A stretch of 64,000 bases of DNA from Alcanivorax sp. DP30 (GTDB taxonomy: Bacteria > Pseudomonadota > Gammaproteobacteria > Pseudomonadales > Alcanivoracaceae): contig NZ_WTUY01000004.1 in NCBI RefSeq assembly GCF_009882945.1, positions 62,001 through 126,000 of the forward strand, written 5' to 3'. A program made the position numbers and the translations under genes. Shown here in pieces: positions 63,330 through 64,000 of this stretch; the stretch's first letter is position 1; the number at the start of each line of letters is the position of its first letter. The notes beneath the pieces are model-generated. The model made no database searches and was not told where the DNA came from. It was given only the letters and a program-made list of their open reading frames with translations.

Positions 63330-64000
63330 ACAACCGTATAACGTGCTGGGTATCGCCCAGCCAACGGAGACAGAACGTCGACATCATCTTGATGAGATGC
63401 TGTCCGGGCTGGGTATGCATTACGAGCTGGTCAAAACCTCACCTCCGGTTCACCAGAACCGCTGGCAGGAAGTCGGCTTCAATCACCAAAAATCCCTGGC
63501 CATGATCGGCCGCGACCTCAGCCCTGGCGAGATCGGTTGCTTCCTCAGCCACCGCAATGCCTGGGTGGCCGCCGCCGAGTCAGCCAAGCCATCGCTGATT
63601 CTGGAAGGTGATGCCAAACTGGATCCGGATTCCCGCCGGGTTACCGAGACACTGGCCGCCCGCCCACACAAATGGGAACTGGCCATGCTCTACTACTCCA
63701 AGTGCGTGCCCTCCGCTTGGTATCAGCAACGTCTCGATGACGACTTTATCCTGGCGAAGTTCGCCAATCGCCGCACCTACTGTCTGGCGGCCTATATGGT
63801 GACTCCGGAAGGGGCAAGAAAACTGGTTGAGCTCAGCCAACAGTTTTATCTGCCTGCTGACGACTTCGTCTCTGGCGGCTGGATTCGCAAGGATCTGGAC
63901 ATGTTTGCGGTGGTCCCCAAAGCCGCAGGGCTTTGCCAGGTACAATCCAGCAAGTCCAATCTGGAGGAAGATCGCAGCAAGCTACACAAACGACGCCGCA
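63316..64000 (+). CDS. Family 25 glycosyltransferase (LPS core), 3'-truncated by the window
   Basis: About 228 residues are visible and no stop is reached. MSNPEQPYNVLGIAQPTETE leads into the family 25 block SPGEIGCFLSHRNAWVAAAE and LILEGDAKLDPDS. The usual EDD of this family reads EGD here, so the middle acidic residue is lost. YCLAAYMVTPEGARKLVELS and YLPADDFVSGG continue the fold. Likely adds a sugar to the LPS core. Overlaps the second ligase-like gene by 14 bases, as part of the same operon. Confidence 0.88.
   Translation, partial: MSNPEQPYNVLGIAQPTETERRHHLDEMLSGLGMHYELVKTSPPVHQNRWQEVGFNHQKSLAMIGRDLSPGEIGCFLSHRNAWVAAAESAKPSLILEGDAKLDPDSRRVTETLAARPHKWELAMLYYSKCVPSAWYQQRLDDDFILAKFANRRTYCLAAYMVTPEGARKLVELSQQFYLPADDFVSGGWIRKDLDMFAVVPKAAGLCQVQSSKSNLEEDRSKLHKRRR

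Overview
The window reads as chromosomal core from a GC-rich marine gammaproteobacterium, most likely close to Alcanivorax. The evidence is indirect. Blocks of Pseudomonas-like gene order recur (pilM | ponA; argS-SPOR-hslVU; ubiE-ubiJ-ubiB-hisE-tatABC; hisBHAF; asmA-mutY-yggX; secB-grxC-rhodanese next to envC-ctpA). A Baeyer-Villiger-type flavin monooxygenase with a divergent AraC regulator fits a hydrocarbon or ketone degrader. No rRNA, integrase, transposase, phage gene or CRISPR array was seen, and one tRNA (Phe) is present.

Layout. 1-4.7 kb: start of pilM, ponA (PBP1A), malic enzyme, rpmE. 4.8-11.8 kb: priA, argS, a SPOR-domain protein and hslVU behind a heat-shock-type promoter. 11.9-17.5 kb: an FFLEELY-type protein coupled to ubiE-ubiJ-ubiB, then hisE and tatABC; hisI is missing from its usual place. 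17.5-23 kb: envelope and housekeeping genes on the minus strand (a lipoprotein hydrolase, a DUF4105 protein, a DUF3015 protein, dtd, pip) and one divergent small lipoprotein. 23-29.7 kb: nitrogen control (ntrC, ntrB, a DUF4124 protein, glnA) followed by a PP-loop/TusA sulfur-transfer pair. Sigma-54 promoters with NtrC boxes can be read upstream of both ntrB and glnA. 29.8-36 kb: a membrane-anchored phosphoesterase, a YejM-like membrane sulfatase-fold protein, and a tightly overlapping cassette of retropepsin-like protease, 7TM protein with transglutaminase-like domain, and RimK-like ATP-grasp ligase. 36-45 kb: typA, small DUF proteins, trmL, secB-grxC-rhodanese, envC-ctpA-polysaccharide deacetylase, and a bile-acid/sodium-symporter-family carrier. 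45-56 kb: hisBHAF, a PanZ-like GNAT protein, a 7TMR-DISM histidine kinase, asmA, mutY, yggX, tRNA-Phe, and an M48 lipoprotein protease. 55.6-64 kb: the flavin monooxygenase/AraC pair, then an LPS core block (hldE, two O-antigen-ligase-like proteins flanking a lipid A acyltransferase, and a family 25 glycosyltransferase that runs off the window).

The least expected structure is non-coding. Three copies of a ~150-160 bp element, with AT-rich inverted ends and a central GC-rich perfect hairpin, sit at 22885, 39467 and 58302. Each lies between convergent genes, and its end supplies the last codons and stop of a neighbouring gene. Other inverted repeats lie at 6981-7240 and 55560-55633 (shared family), 11851-11917, 9772-9813 and 45282-45343.

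Functions come from recognised motifs and family knowledge; no database search was run. Where an internal start codon was preferred over the longest reading frame, the entry says why.
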